From contig CAIIXF020000012.1 of the NCBI GenBank assembly GCA_903813345.2, positions 23,138,184 to 23,202,183 of the forward strand: DNA of 64,000 nucleotides, read 5' to 3'. The position numbers and the translations under genes were made by a program. Shown piece after piece: positions 49,201 through 58,100 of this stretch. This DNA comes from Owenia fusiformis. Taxonomy: Eukaryota; Annelida; Polychaeta; Sabellida; Oweniidae. The notes below the pieces were generated by a model. That model was not told the DNA's origin. It made no database searches and was given only the letters and a program-made list of their open reading frames with translations. Within the stretch, counting starts at the first letter, position 1; every line of letters begins with the position of its first letter.

Positions 49201-52197
49201 TTATTGTCTAGATACGGTATTTCAAAAATTAATCTTTTTGAGCTCTCTCATATGATTGGTCAAAATGTAATATTAGTGTTAGTGTAAAGGACGAAACAAA
49301 ATAACTTTTGAGCCAAACTGAAGTCTATGTATAATGCCCCTCCTAAAATGTATTTTGTAAATCAATCAAACAAAACAATTTTTCTTTTGAAATGATTAAT
49401 ATGAGAGGTGTCACACCAACCTGAAGACGACTCGAATCTTGGGTCAGAAGTCTCAGTTTCAATTTCCAATTTACCAATTTCGCGTCGGGTCAGAACACTC
49501 AGGAATATCGTAAATTTTCGTAAAATGCTTTATTATTCCCAGCAAATTTTTCAAACTTCTAGCTGGCCTATTTCTTGTATATAGATAGATCACGAACAAA
49601 AAATAGTTTACAGTTCTTCTCTAATGATTTAATGCTAAGTTTCTATCATTTCCTTTATCAAAGCATAATATGCAGTAATGCAGGCTTAAACAGTCTTATA
49701 CTATGGCGTGTATTCATCCAGTTGTTTTAGATGCTTGTACTAAATTAATTTTTCTGTCTTCTGACCCAAACCGAAATTATCCGACCCACACACCTTTTTT
49801 CTGGGCTGACCCGACCCAAAAGAATATCTGACCCGCGACACCTTTACTAAATATATTGGAACTCCAGAAATGGACCTTATGGATAATGCTTGTATTTAAT
49901 TCACTTGTGATGGTGACATATTGTTATAGTCTCCAACATTTTTGTGGACAGCGGTGCTCAGCATCTGTAACAAATGGCAGGTGGTGACATTTTGCATGCT
50001 AATGCCTTGTCATGTCTTTTCAGAGATAACAATTCGTAAAATTGAGGCTCCAAAGTTCACTAAATATCTCAGTGACATAGAGGTCAAGGATGGTGACAGT
50101 GTGACTCTTAAGTGTCAACTCACTGCTGGAAATGGAACTGAAGTGAAGTGGTATAAAGACGGCAAAGTTTTACGATCAAGTAAAGACTTCAAACAGACAT
50201 ATATAGATGACGTTGCTAAACTGGCAATTGATGAAGTATTTGAGGATGATACTGGGAAGTACCGATGTTTCGCTAAAAATGAGTCGGGACAAGATGAAAC
50301 TACCTGCACAATGACAGTATTAGGTAATAAAAATAACAGTTTCGAACAATGTTCATATTATAGTAGCAATGATACATGTATTTATGAGTATTAATGTTAC
50401 AAATTTTAGAAATACAGAAATGTCTTTTCAACAATTTTGTAGAAAACAAATAATATCAAATTAAAGTACATGTACCAGTATATTAATCTTTATCAATCTC
50501 CAAATGTTGGGCTACTAAACTCATCAAACTGTTAAGTGATTTGGATATTAACACCCAGTATTTGGAGGTTGATTTACTTAAGCAATAGGATAGTTTCTAA
50601 ATAGCAGAAAAATCAATGAAATCTCGTGCTGCCATCTTTTATTCAGCTTTTAACTTGGGCTAGAGCTCCATTCATTTACATGCTAAAATCTTGGAAAAGT
50701 GGCTTAATTTCATGATTTATCAAAGTGTGTTTGTTGAATCTGTATAAAACTTGAATGATATACCACATGATGACCCTGTTTATGTACATGATGTGATTAA
50801 ACATGCAAATGTTGATTGACATACAAATAATCCACAGATTTAAAGAATTTTAGCATTGCATCTATGGACATTTGGCCCAAGTTTTTTAAATTGTTATAGA
50901 AAATTATTCAAATTACATAACTGTGTAAATCAAAGCTATTAAAGGAGAAAACATCTCACTGAATTCAAATATGCCATTTAAAATAAGGTAATGTAAGTCA
51001 TTAGAGGTCTAATATGCAAGTCTCTTAAAACCTCATGAAAAACGAGATTTAGCGAGATTTCAAAAGCTATATGGAAACTATACTATTAAGTTTCATGAAC
51101 ATTATTTTACAAACACTTGTCATTTATCTGAGCATAAAATAAATCTTCATGAATTTTATTCCGTTGATCCAAACTTTGAATATTTTGACATACATATAGT
51201 TTGGTCATGTTTAGTCAAACTAAGCAAAGACAAATGCTTTCATTTTTCATACCAATAAAACTTAAATGACATTTCTACTCAAAAATGCATTTGACTTACA
51301 AATTATTTAAATTTTATGTTAAGTTCTAATAGCAAAATTATCATATCATGCTTAAATCAGACATTAAACTACTTCAGTGAATCATGCCTCCTTTTTGTTG
51401 TTATGTCATTCTTTAGACATAACAACATAGGGCAGATATAGGATGAACATACATGTATTGTAAATTTTAAAAATTCTTATCTTTTTTCAAATATTGCTGC
51501 CTGCAAATTATGATATCATAGTTCTTGCCAAAATAACCAAGTTTCCTTGGTTCACCAAAAGAGGTCAGCAATTATTGAAACAGTATGTTGTTTAATAATA
51601 CCCCATAAAGCTTGAATAGAAGTACATGATGCAAATCTGTGCTTCACAGTATCTAGCACATTATCAGCACATTTTGTACAGTTAGGGGTTTCTTTTTTCT
51701 TCATTTTGAATAAACTATACCCATCCTCTTGAGGACCTGTTGTGTGTTCAAAGCCCAATGAATCAGAAATCCAATAAGAAATATTTGGTGGTTCAAATCT
51801 TCAGAGAGTAGATGAACTCTGTAGGGTGTAGGGTTAGGAAATAATTTAGAGAAACACTTTTGGTTTCATGTTTTAGAAGGTGATGTCACTCCGGATTTAG
51901 TTGATATGTTCAAAGGCCCATGAGCCATACATTAGATATTGTGTTACCATTATGTCTTGATTCAGTATAACATATATGTCATTGTGGCTTTCAGAGCCCA
52001 AAAAGATGTTTGCCCCTGATGAAAACCAGAACCAGCCAAAGATTGAAGATGTAGTGTCCACACTGAAAAAGGACAGCAAGCCAACGAATAACACAATAGA
52101 GAATAAAAGCAACAAACCCTTGAACAAAGACAACAAAATCACAAGCAATGACAACAAGGCAGGAAGCATTTACAACAATAAACCTACAAGTGATCAT
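31213..52197 (+). CDS. Smoothelin-repeat / I-set Ig muscle-cytoskeleton protein gene (16 exons, 976 aa predicted)
   Basis: Spliced gene with exons 31213-31269, 36323-36398, 38594-38661, 39374-39458, 42354-42488, 42890-43161, 43499-43519, 44673-44748, 45020-45511, 45729-45828, 46216-46388, 46620-46907, 48251-48538, 48820-49113, 50024-50323 and 51995-52197. Every junction has AG acceptor and GT donor, all phases agree, and the total is 2928 nt. Product: acidic N terminus; smoothelin-type repeats at about residues 15-44, 62-95 and 220-263 (signature RR.(I/L)RAA.R.L(R/K)); Ser/Thr-rich linkers; five I-set Ig domains at about 428-518, 519-614, 615-710, 711-808 and 809-908; Asn/Lys-rich tail 909-976. 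Smoothelins bind actin in contractile cells and I-set arrays are typical of titin/MLCK-type sarcomere proteins, so a cytoskeletal or muscle role is inferred. The calponin-homology domain of vertebrate smoothelins is not seen, so the gene may continue beyond the window. Confidence 0.85.
31886..31928. repeat. (GT)n plus poly-G run in intron 1
   Basis: GTGTGTGTG followed by GGGGGGCGGGGGGGGGGGGG; G-quadruplex-capable on the + strand. A similar run lies at 28438-28462. Confidence 0.85.
32128..32324. mobile_element. hAT-like MITE in intron 1, TSD GTAAA
   Basis: Inverted ends CAGTGATTTCCCC and (reverse complement) CAGTGATCTCCCTT, flanked by GTAAA at 32123-32127 and 32325-32329. The interior repeats GCACCCACCTGAAAAT/GCACCCACTTGAAAAT three times. 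The CAGTGAT terminus and 5-bp TSD fit hAT non-autonomous elements. Confidence 0.75.
36323..36398 (+). CDS. Exon 2: second half of smoothelin repeat 1
   Basis: Acceptor TTTCTTTCCAG and donor GTAAGA. Encodes LAEATVFTERRKLRAAL then RKLKEKKE (residues 20-44). This matches the conserved arginine-rich helical half of the vertebrate smoothelin domain (E..(D/T)F.ERR.IRAA.R.LR). It enters in phase 0 and leaves in phase 1. Confidence 0.85.
38594..38661 (+). CDS. Exon 3: linker and first half of smoothelin repeat 2
   Basis: Acceptor GTGATCAG, donor GTATGT. Encodes AEAAKANQKDYSGIED then IDQLQVL (residues 45-67). The IEDIDQLQVL end is the short acidic helix that precedes the RR-rich half in smoothelin repeats. 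Phase 1 in, phase 0 out. Confidence 0.75.
38692..38837. mobile_element. 146-bp hairpin MITE in intron 3, TA-flanked
   Basis: Inverted ends CCCTCTGGTCCAATTGAATC and (reverse complement) CTCTCTGATC, with the inner pair CTGTGCGTCATAATGCAATG / CTGCGTGTCATCATGTAATG and a TA at each side. It starts about 30 bp after the exon 3 donor. Confidence 0.7.
39374..39458 (+). CDS. Exon 4: second half of smoothelin repeat 2
   Basis: Acceptor CGTTTCCAG, donor GTACAC. Encodes LNDAPNYDEKKRIRAQ then MREVRKRLREGT (residues 68-95). The KKRIRAQMREVRKRLRE core is a clear smoothelin-type motif. Phase 0 in, phase 1 out, the same phase pair as exons 2 and 8. Confidence 0.85.
41435..41655. mobile_element. G-rich element with CAGGGGCGGATCTGGG end
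   Basis: Left end CAGGGGCGGATCTGGG, right end GGGGGCCCAGGCCCCGTG-like (reverse complement CACGGGGCCTGGGGG). Interior: runs of GGGCCCAAA and AAAAAGGCCCA. The left end equals the reverse complement of the insertion end at 11842. Target duplication not clear. Confidence 0.55.
42354..42488 (+). CDS. Exon 5: Ser/Thr/Asp-rich linker
   Basis: Acceptor GATTATTTAG, donor GTGATC. Encodes residues 96-140, a low-complexity linker with repeated (K/R)DTS motifs (LRDTSKS, TKDTSR, VDTSRKDT), probably disordered and rich in candidate phosphosites. It belongs to the gene because it starts in phase 1 as exon 4 requires and hands phase 1 to exon 6. No domain recognised. Confidence 0.65.
42890..43161 (+). CDS. 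Exon 6: acidic linker and first half of smoothelin repeat 3
   Basis: Acceptor AATCATTCCAG, donor GTATGT. Encodes residues 141-231: a Pro/Glu/Ser-rich linker with an internal duplication (NTSEAPSKQSK and TNEAPSKQSK), ending LEDIQSMPILEKL, the acidic lead-in of the third smoothelin repeat. Phase 1 in, phase 0 out, as for exon 3. Confidence 0.75.
43207..43312. repeat. Dispersed repeat copy in intron 6
   Basis: Shares GGACATATTGTTCATGGACTCC, AATTTTTGTGGATGG and CATCTGTAACAAATGGCAAG with the copy at 49906-49998. The overlapping 82-codon ORF is not credible. Confidence 0.65.
43499..43519 (+). CDS. Exon 7: 21-nt microexon inside smoothelin repeat 3
   Basis: Acceptor AATTATTACAG and donor GTAAGA bracket a 21-nt symmetric exon encoding LDDYELE. 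Both ends are phase 0, so it can be included or skipped without a frame change. It lies exactly between the two halves of repeat 3, lengthening the acidic helix. The size makes it easy to miss. Support is splice consensus and phase only. Confidence 0.6.
44213..44365. mobile_element. 153-bp hairpin MITE in intron 7
   Basis: CAAATATTTCATTCTTTGAA at the left pairs with TTCAAAGAATGAAATATTTG at the right, and an inner pair GCATGTATT/AATACATGC surrounds GCCCGCAGCCCGTAGGGCG. A close-to-perfect hairpin. Confidence 0.7.
44673..44748 (+). CDS. Exon 8: second half of smoothelin repeat 3
   Basis: Acceptor GTTATTTAG, donor GTAACA. Encodes LEDTKDFSRRREIRAA then MRELRAKIK (residues 239-263), the best match of the three to the vertebrate smoothelin core. 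It has the same 76-nt length and phases as exon 2, consistent with exon-pair duplication. Confidence 0.88.
45020..45511 (+). CDS. Exon 9: Thr/Ser-rich spacer between smoothelin repeats and Ig domains
   Basis: Acceptor TTATATTACAG, donor GTAAAT. The longest coding exon (492 nt) encodes residues 264-427. It is rich in T, S, E and K, with tracts such as VVTTTTEVPG and TSRKSEYYDS, and no cysteine-bearing fold. Probably a disordered, phosphorylatable spacer. No known domain recognised. Phase 1 on both sides. Confidence 0.8.
45729..46388 (+). CDS. Exons 10 and 11: Ig domain 1 (split)
   Basis: Exon 10 (45729-45828) and exon 11 (46216-46388) join within the codon for the core Trp (TG|G). Together they encode an I-set Ig domain: first Cys in ATLQCKI, Trp in TVTW followed by YKD, second Cys in DDGGQYTCKV. 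This is the only Ig domain here interrupted by an intron; domains 2-5 are single exons. The 387-nt intron has a consensus GTATGT donor and a TTTCTCCTGTAG acceptor. Confidence 0.85.
46620..46907 (+). CDS. Exon 12: Ig domain 2 (first of a tandem duplicate pair)
   Basis: 288-nt symmetric phase 1-1 exon encoding a full I-set domain: FSCKVEANPPP, IIWRHNDKLI, DNGKYTCIAKNS. Acceptor GATTTCAG, donor GTGAGT. Nearly identical to exon 13: I count 23 nucleotide and 8 amino-acid differences by eye. Skipping or mutually exclusive use of either copy would keep the frame. Confidence 0.9.
46932..47736. mobile_element. TA-flanked MITE in the intron between duplicated Ig exons
   Basis: Left end CCCTACTATCACACCAAACT and right end (reverse complement) CCCCCCTATCACACCAAACT are inverted, each bordered by TA (Tc1/mariner-type). 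The interior is rich in GAACG/CGTTC words and contains a second internal end-like piece (AGCTATCACACCAAACAAGT, 47321). No ORF. Confidence 0.78.
48251..48538 (+). CDS. Exon 13: Ig domain 3 (duplicate of exon 12)
   Basis: 288-nt phase 1-1 exon, acceptor ATTATTATAG, donor GTGAGT. Same domain as exon 12, with changes including K to E (FIEELL), M to T (KQTFSQ), K to D (NGDYTC) and L to S (EASTMC). Both copies are intact with good splice sites, so the duplication looks functional rather than decayed. Confidence 0.9.
48820..49113 (+). CDS. Exon 14: Ig domain 4
   Basis: Acceptor TTGTTTTACAG, donor GTAAAT. Residues 711-808 form an I-set domain: TLQCVL, IMWYKNNKFL, EDAGTYECVAM. A single symmetric phase 1 exon. 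More diverged from domains 2/3 than they are from each other. Confidence 0.88.
49408..49846. mobile_element. Possible TIR element with AGGTGTC ends and GACCC motifs in intron 14
   Basis: AGGTGTCACACC at the left and GCGACACCT at the right are inverted; GGGTCAGAA/GGGTCGGGT words flank an AT-rich centre. Weak: no clear target duplication. Confidence 0.4.
49906..49998. repeat. Dispersed repeat copy beside exon 15
   Basis: TGGTGACATATTGTTATAGTCTCCAACATTTTTGTGG then GCATCTGTAACAAATGGCAG. Related copies at 27479-27612, 43207-43312 and, more diverged, 13963-14012. Confidence 0.7.
50024..50323 (+). CDS. Exon 15: Ig domain 5
   Basis: Acceptor GTCTTTTCAG, donor GTAATA. Residues 809-908, starting EITIRKIEAPKF: TLKCQL, VKWYKDGKVL, DDTGKYRCFAKN. 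A complete I-set domain. A dispersed repeat (49906-49998) ends about 25 bases upstream of the acceptor. Confidence 0.88.
51540..51808 (-). pseudogene. LINE reverse-transcriptase C-terminal remnant (zinc-knuckle region)
   Basis: On the minus strand, a frame from about 51808 reads SLGFEHTTGPQEDGYS, then NCTKCADNVLDTVKHRFA and CTSIQALW. The C..C....D.V.H...SC......W pattern is that of the C-terminal zinc-binding segment of non-LTR retrotransposon proteins. No reverse transcriptase core is present around it. It lies in intron 15 of the smoothelin/Ig gene, antisense. Confidence 0.6.
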
Positions 52198-52215
52198 GTA
52201 AGTCTTTATGTCTAA
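51995..52215 (+). CDS. Exon 16: Asn/Lys-rich tail, splices on or reads through to a stop
   Basis: Acceptor GTGGCTTTCAG. Encodes residues 909-976, a polar N/K/D/S-rich tail starting EPKKMFAPDENQ. A strong GTAAGT donor follows base 52197 (phase 0), but if the donor is not used the frame reads VSLYV and stops at 52213-52215. An AATAAA lies at 52544-52549. Both a terminal form ending here and a longer form are possible. No later exon can be tied to it with confidence. Confidence 0.7.
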
Positions 52216-53360
52216 GTTGCAGAGTGTATATTTGAGAGTGGTCTTGAAAAGGGGGCATATCACATGTGTTTTGTTTAGACCTCAAAAATCAATACACCAA
52301 AGATTAACGTTACTTTTCTGTTGTTTGAATTTGATCAGGACTTTTAAGTTAGAGATATGTAAATCTAATCCTGGATGGCACTCCTATACTCGCATCCATT
52401 CTGGGCATACATTCATGCACTCACTCTCACTCTTGGTACCAAATTCCATTCATAATCTCACTTAAGACTTTGTGCAGTTCGTCTTTTAGATTCTGTCTCA
52501 GAGAAGATGAATCAAGAGAACAAAATCTTATCCACTTATCTTAAATAAACTAAAATTGTACTAACATCTAATTCAATCTACAACCTGTACTTGCAATTGT
52601 AAAATCCAAGGTAATGGATTTGCTAAAAAGATGCTCCTGTAATAGGCCAGGCATTTGATTCTGTTCTAAAATAACAATGAAAGAAACTGTCCAAATATAT
52701 AAACTACAATACTTAAGCAAGAGCCCTTTCAAAAAATGTTCATTTTAACACTATTTTTTTAAATGTACGAAAATCGAAAGATGAATTCTCACAAAAAATG
52801 TTGATTTTTCCGCATTGCCACAATTTTCATGACACAGATAATCATTTTCCTGTTGCATGTACTAAACAACTAATTTTATATCAGTAGCTAACTGGTCTAG
52901 TTAAGGTGGTCTTGGCAGTGGAACTTTTGACCATTTGATTCTAATATGCAAAATCATAATACACTGTTGCATATAAAAATTAAAATAAAATTAAGTGTAA
53001 AAATCATCAGTTAATTCTCTGTGATCTCTTATTCTTTCATTAAACCAGGTTTTATGTATAGTCCATTTAGTCCATAGTATCCTTGAAAGATTGCTCTTTG
53101 TAATTTTCAGAACAATACTCAGAAATACTTTTATTTTACATAGTTTAGAGAGAGTTAATAATAAAGATGTTTATAAATATGACCATGGTTGTTGATACAT
53201 TTCATTGTTCAATATTTATATTTTAACTTTCAAAGAAGTGTATGTACATGTATAATTCATTCGAATGTCCAAGGAGTTACTTTATTTCACTTATTTAGTG
53301 ATAGTTAATAACATAGTGGATTTCTATAATGTGTTCATGATTGTTGATACATATCATAAT
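52216..53360. other. Convergent 3' intergenic space
   Basis: Between the last recognised exon of the + gene and the stop of the - gene. AATAAA (+) at 52544-52549 and AATAAA (-) at 53130-53135 and 53281-53286 are candidate polyadenylation signals. Confidence 0.45.
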
Positions 53361-55165
53361 TTAATCTTTGTATTTTACTTCAAAGAGTTGTTCTCTCCAA
53401 TCCACTACTAGAAGATTCCCCTGATGATCTATAGTCACTGCTATTGGAAGATACAGTCCATCATCCTTAGTGAGGAGGTGTTGTAGGAAGTTACCCTCTG
53501 AGCTGATTAAACTGACTCTATGATTCCAGTGGTCAGCTACTATGATGTGCTCTCCATCAGTACAAACACCATGTGGAGTGTGTAACTGTCCTTCACCTGA
53601 TCCAGAAGTAACATATTGCAGCAGCTTCTCACCCTGTCTGCTCACCACTATAATACAGTCCCTCAACCCTTCAGACACAATCACATTGTTGTTGTTATTT
53701 ACTGCAATGAACCAAGGCCAACAAAACAACTGAGTATCTGATGTTGTATGGGATACTTCACCAGTGTCATAGTTTATGTGTGATATAGTATTGGTATCCA
53801 TATCACTAACAACTAATTCACCATCACTATTACATGCAATCCCATATAGATTGGTGAAAGGTGTGATGATGTCTCTTATGTGCTCACCATCTTGAGTGTA
53901 GATGTTGATGACACCACTACCATAACCACTTGTAAATGCTAGACAGTTATCAGGTGTAACTGTGACACATCTCATATTCTTCTGTATTGTCTTGATCAGA
54001 TTCAAGTTAAAGTAGATTTCCACACATATTTTCCTTACAATTACTAGTCTATGTGCATCTTCTGCTACTATATCATTAAAGTGACTAGATTCTTTAGATC
54101 CTTTTAAACTGAGCCTCTTAATTTTTGAATATCTTAGCTTCATTGGCACAGGAATCCTCTGTGTAGAGGAACCAGGGAGAGAACTTCCAGTAGCAAGTGG
54201 TTTGCTGTCAGTTGGGGTCTGTAGAAAAGATGAACTTTGAACATCAAAACCACTAAGTACACTTGATTGTTTTTTATAACTTAATGGCTTCTGAACACTC
54301 TTTAGTGCTCTAGGTGTTTTTTCATAACTCAGTGGGCTCTGAACACTCTCATCACTAAGTATACTGTGTGGTTTTTCAAATGGGCTCTCAATACTCAAAT
54401 GACCAAGGACACTGAGTGATTTTTCATAACTTAATTGGCTCTGAACACTCTCATCACTAAGTACACTTGATTGTTTTTTATAACTTAATGGCTTCTGAAC
54501 ACTAGTTAGTGCACTAGGTGTTTTTTCATAACTCAGTAGGCTCTGAACACTCTCATCACTAAGTACACTTGATTGTTTTTTATAACGTAATGGCTTCTTA
54601 ACACTCTTTAGTGCACTTGGTGTTTTTTCATAACTCATTGGGCTCTGAACACTCTCATCACTAAGTACACTTGATTGTTTTTTATAACGTAATGGCTTCT
54701 TAACACTCTTTAGTGCACTTGGTGTTTTTTCATAACTCATTGGGCTCTGAACACTCTCATCACTAAGTACACTTGATTGTTTTTTATAACTTAATGGCTT
54801 CTGAACACTCTTTAGTGCACTTGGTGTTTTTTCATAACTCATTGGGCTCTGAACACTCTCATCACTAAGTACACTTGATTGTTTTTTATGACTTAATGGG
54901 CTCTCAAAACTCAACCTACTAAGACTGAGTAATTTTTCAGGGGGTACTGAACTCAGTGGGCTTTGAACACTCTCATCACTGAGTTCCCTGGGTGATTTTT
55001 CATAATTTGATTTATTACTCAATGGACTTGAGGCACTCATATTATTTGGTGCATTTCCTTGGCTCATTTGGCTTTTAGAACTTGTCTCTTCTGTAGATTC
55101 CTCTCCTACTTCATGGCCTGTTGGAGAGCTAGTGGAACTATGTTGATTAAGTACCTCTAAACATC
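53361..55165 (-). CDS. Exon 4: Ser-rich repeats and NHL propeller
   Basis: Acceptor TTTCTATCTAG, entering in phase 1 (GA TGT TTA GAG), which matches the phase-1 donor at 60639. The frame is open for 98 nt before the first internal ATG (55067), so that ATG is not the true start. Residues 289-378 and 583-685 are Ser/Pro-rich; 379-582 are six 34-aa repeats. Residues 686-889 have NHL-type blades (NLYGIACNSDGELVVSD, TPHGVCTDGEHIIVADH, LPIAVTIDHQGNLLVVD). Stop TAA at 53363-53361. Candidate polyadenylation signals on the minus strand lie at 53281-53286 and 53130-53135. Confidence 0.88.
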
Positions 55166-58100
55166 CTAGATAGAAAGAGTAGAAAAATGGTGTAAATAAG
55201 GGGGAGAGTATTTGAAAACATTCTGCTTATTAAACAATAATCAGTTGTCATTTGTATAGGGCCATTCTCATATTTTAGACTTTAAGCTTGCAATATTTTT
55301 CACAATGTAACTGTGAACGCAAAGTTCATGAATCAATGCAGTAATGTATATAAAGGCAAAAATGCCAAAGGGAAGGGTGACTAAAAACTTTAAAGAAACC
55401 CAACAAGAAAAGCAAACTGTAAGTGTAAATCTGTCATAAGAAAAGTAGACCCTATTTATCCCAAAACCATGATATTACGTGAAAAGAAACAATGTCTAAC
55501 ATCCCCCTATATCACGGTGTTATAGCATGATGGTTACGTCAAGGCGGTTTGCAAAATATAACTATCAATGGCATATTAAAAGATGATGTGTAGTAGTCTA
55601 AATAGGACTAAACACTTAACCGAACAATTGTTTATGTGTGAAAACTACATGCATTTGTATAGGGCTATTTATAAACATTCAGGTAGGCGATCAGCCTGGG
55701 GGGTTGGTCGGTACCAAATCAGGGGAATAATGGCCATGGTGATTTTTGGGAAGGTGTACACCCCTAGAGTAAGAAAATATGTGATAGCATTGCAGAAGTG
55801 GCAGCTTAATGGGTGTTATCACATATTTTTCAAAATGGCCGCCGTTGCGCTTGCTACCAAATGAAAGAAGTTATATCTAAGCATACTGAGAGGCAAAATC
55901 AGTAATTTTAGGGTCTAATTCTTGGTTTTAGAGGTCACTGATTCGGTTTATGCCTAAATCCAAGTCATCAAAACATAAATTCATATGAAAATCCAAGATG
56001 GCCACCAATTTTGGTTCAAAAACAAATATATAACTAATGATACAAGCTAAAAACGTTTCAAAATGATTTTGAAGAGTTTTAGAAGAGGTTTTCAAGTCTA
56101 AGGATTTTATTCATGTCTAAATCTATGTCATAAAAGGATTACCTTATATGTAAATCCAAGATGGCTGCCAAAATAGGTGCCAAAGAACAGATAAAAAGCA
56201 ATTTTATAGATCATGAAAGGGTTTAGAGGTTAATGATTTCACTTATGCTTCATTTTAGTCTTAGTAATCAAATAATTACTTTTCATAGAAAACCAAAATG
56301 GCCGCCAATATGGGTGCCAAAACGAACATGTAACTATTAATGTAAGCTCAAAGAATAGCTAAAATGTAGTTTTATAGATCATGAAAGGGTTTGGGGATCA
56401 ATGATTTTATTGTCTTAGTTTTCAAAGAATAACTTGATGTCACCATTAATATAAGCTCAATGAACACTTACAGTACAAAGTGATTTGGAGACCATGTCTA
56501 AGTTTCAATGGTCAAGAGTTTTAAGTCAATGGCTTAGGTTTCAATGGTTGAGAACTTTAAGTCATCAAATAATTCTTTTATTTGGATATTCAGGATGGCA
56601 ACCAAAATGGCTGCCAAAATGAATAATTAATTTTGGAACATATTCATTTGGATATCAAAGATGGCCCTGATGTGATGTACCATCTCAATTGTACTTTCTT
56701 CATCAAAATGATGAACTGGTTTATGAAAGCAGAGGAGTCCTAATATGGAGGTCTCAAAGGGAATGATGATACAAGACATCCTTCTTGCCGAGCCTTTATG
56801 GACATCATTAATGTTATGACCTAGTCATTCCGTGGAGCATAACGGATTTTAAGCTGCTTGGAGAAGATGAGATGTATGTAGTGCAATCCCAGGAATCTTT
56901 TCAACTGAGTGGTATACAAAAAGGAATATCCTTTGCATTCATTCGACTTCGCTTCTGAAAAGAGAGCTTCATCTAGTTTAACAAGACTCTGCGAGCAGGG
57001 TAACAAATGAAGCTAATGTGCAATTTTTCATACTATCCATGATGAGAGAATTGAATATATTTTGACAAAATATTTTGATGGGTCCCAACAACAGCATCTG
57101 TGAGAACTAGAAAAGTGGATGAAAGCTCCTGACCTTATATTATCAATGTAGGAAGTTGGTACATAGAGATTATCCTATATGAGGTTCAGGATATTGGGAT
57201 TATTCCGAGGCCAATATAATATATCTGCCCGAGGGCCGTAGGTCTGTAAAGAAAGGACAAACTCAATCCAAGTCTACAATTACACAGAAGATAATATCTC
57301 GGATGGACTGAAGAGTGTCGAGTATGAAGACCTCATTGACAAAGTAAGGTGTAAAGGGTGGAAGGTGAGACACTTTCCAGTGCATGTAGGCTTTAGCGGC
57401 TTCCAATGTTCTTCTCAGAACATCATGTTGAGAGAACTAAGTCTGCAGCCTGTGAACTTCAAGATGGCAATAAAGGAAATAGGTTAGATGGTTGAGTCAT
57501 GCTCCATGTGAATGTGGTAATTTATTTTGGCAGCCAGTTTGGTGACCATTTTGGATTTTAATATGAGGAAAGGTTAGGATAACTTAAGTAAAGGCTTAGT
57601 AAATTGAAACCATTATCTCCCGAAACCCAGTCTCAGATATCTATAACATAACTATTCTAATTTTTCTATGTGCTTATAAATTCATTTTTGCAGCCATTTT
57701 GGCAGCCATTTTAGATTTCTATATAAAGGTATTCTTTAATCACTTCAATTTACACATGAATGGAATCCTTAACATCTAAAACCTTACCATGGTCACCAAA
57801 AGCAACCGTTTTTTGAGTTTACATAAATAGTTACATATTCATTTTGACATCCATTTTGGTGGCCATTTTGGATTTCTATGTAAAGTAGTTCTTTGATTAC
57901 TTAGATTTAGAGACAAATAAAATCCCTAGCCTCTAAAACCTTTCATGGTCTCCAAAGTCACTTTTAACCGTTCTTTGAGCTTTTTGAACTTATATCGATA
58001 GTGACATATTTGTTTTGACATCCATTTTGGTGGCCATCTTGGATTTCGAATTCTTTGATGACTTAGATTTTGACTTAAATAAAATCCTTGACACCTAAAA

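Noticed and set aside
53361-55067. NHL frame as a stand-alone gene starting at the 55067 ATG
   Set aside because: The frame is open upstream to an AG acceptor at 55166 and the phase matches the donor at 60639, so the ATG is internal.
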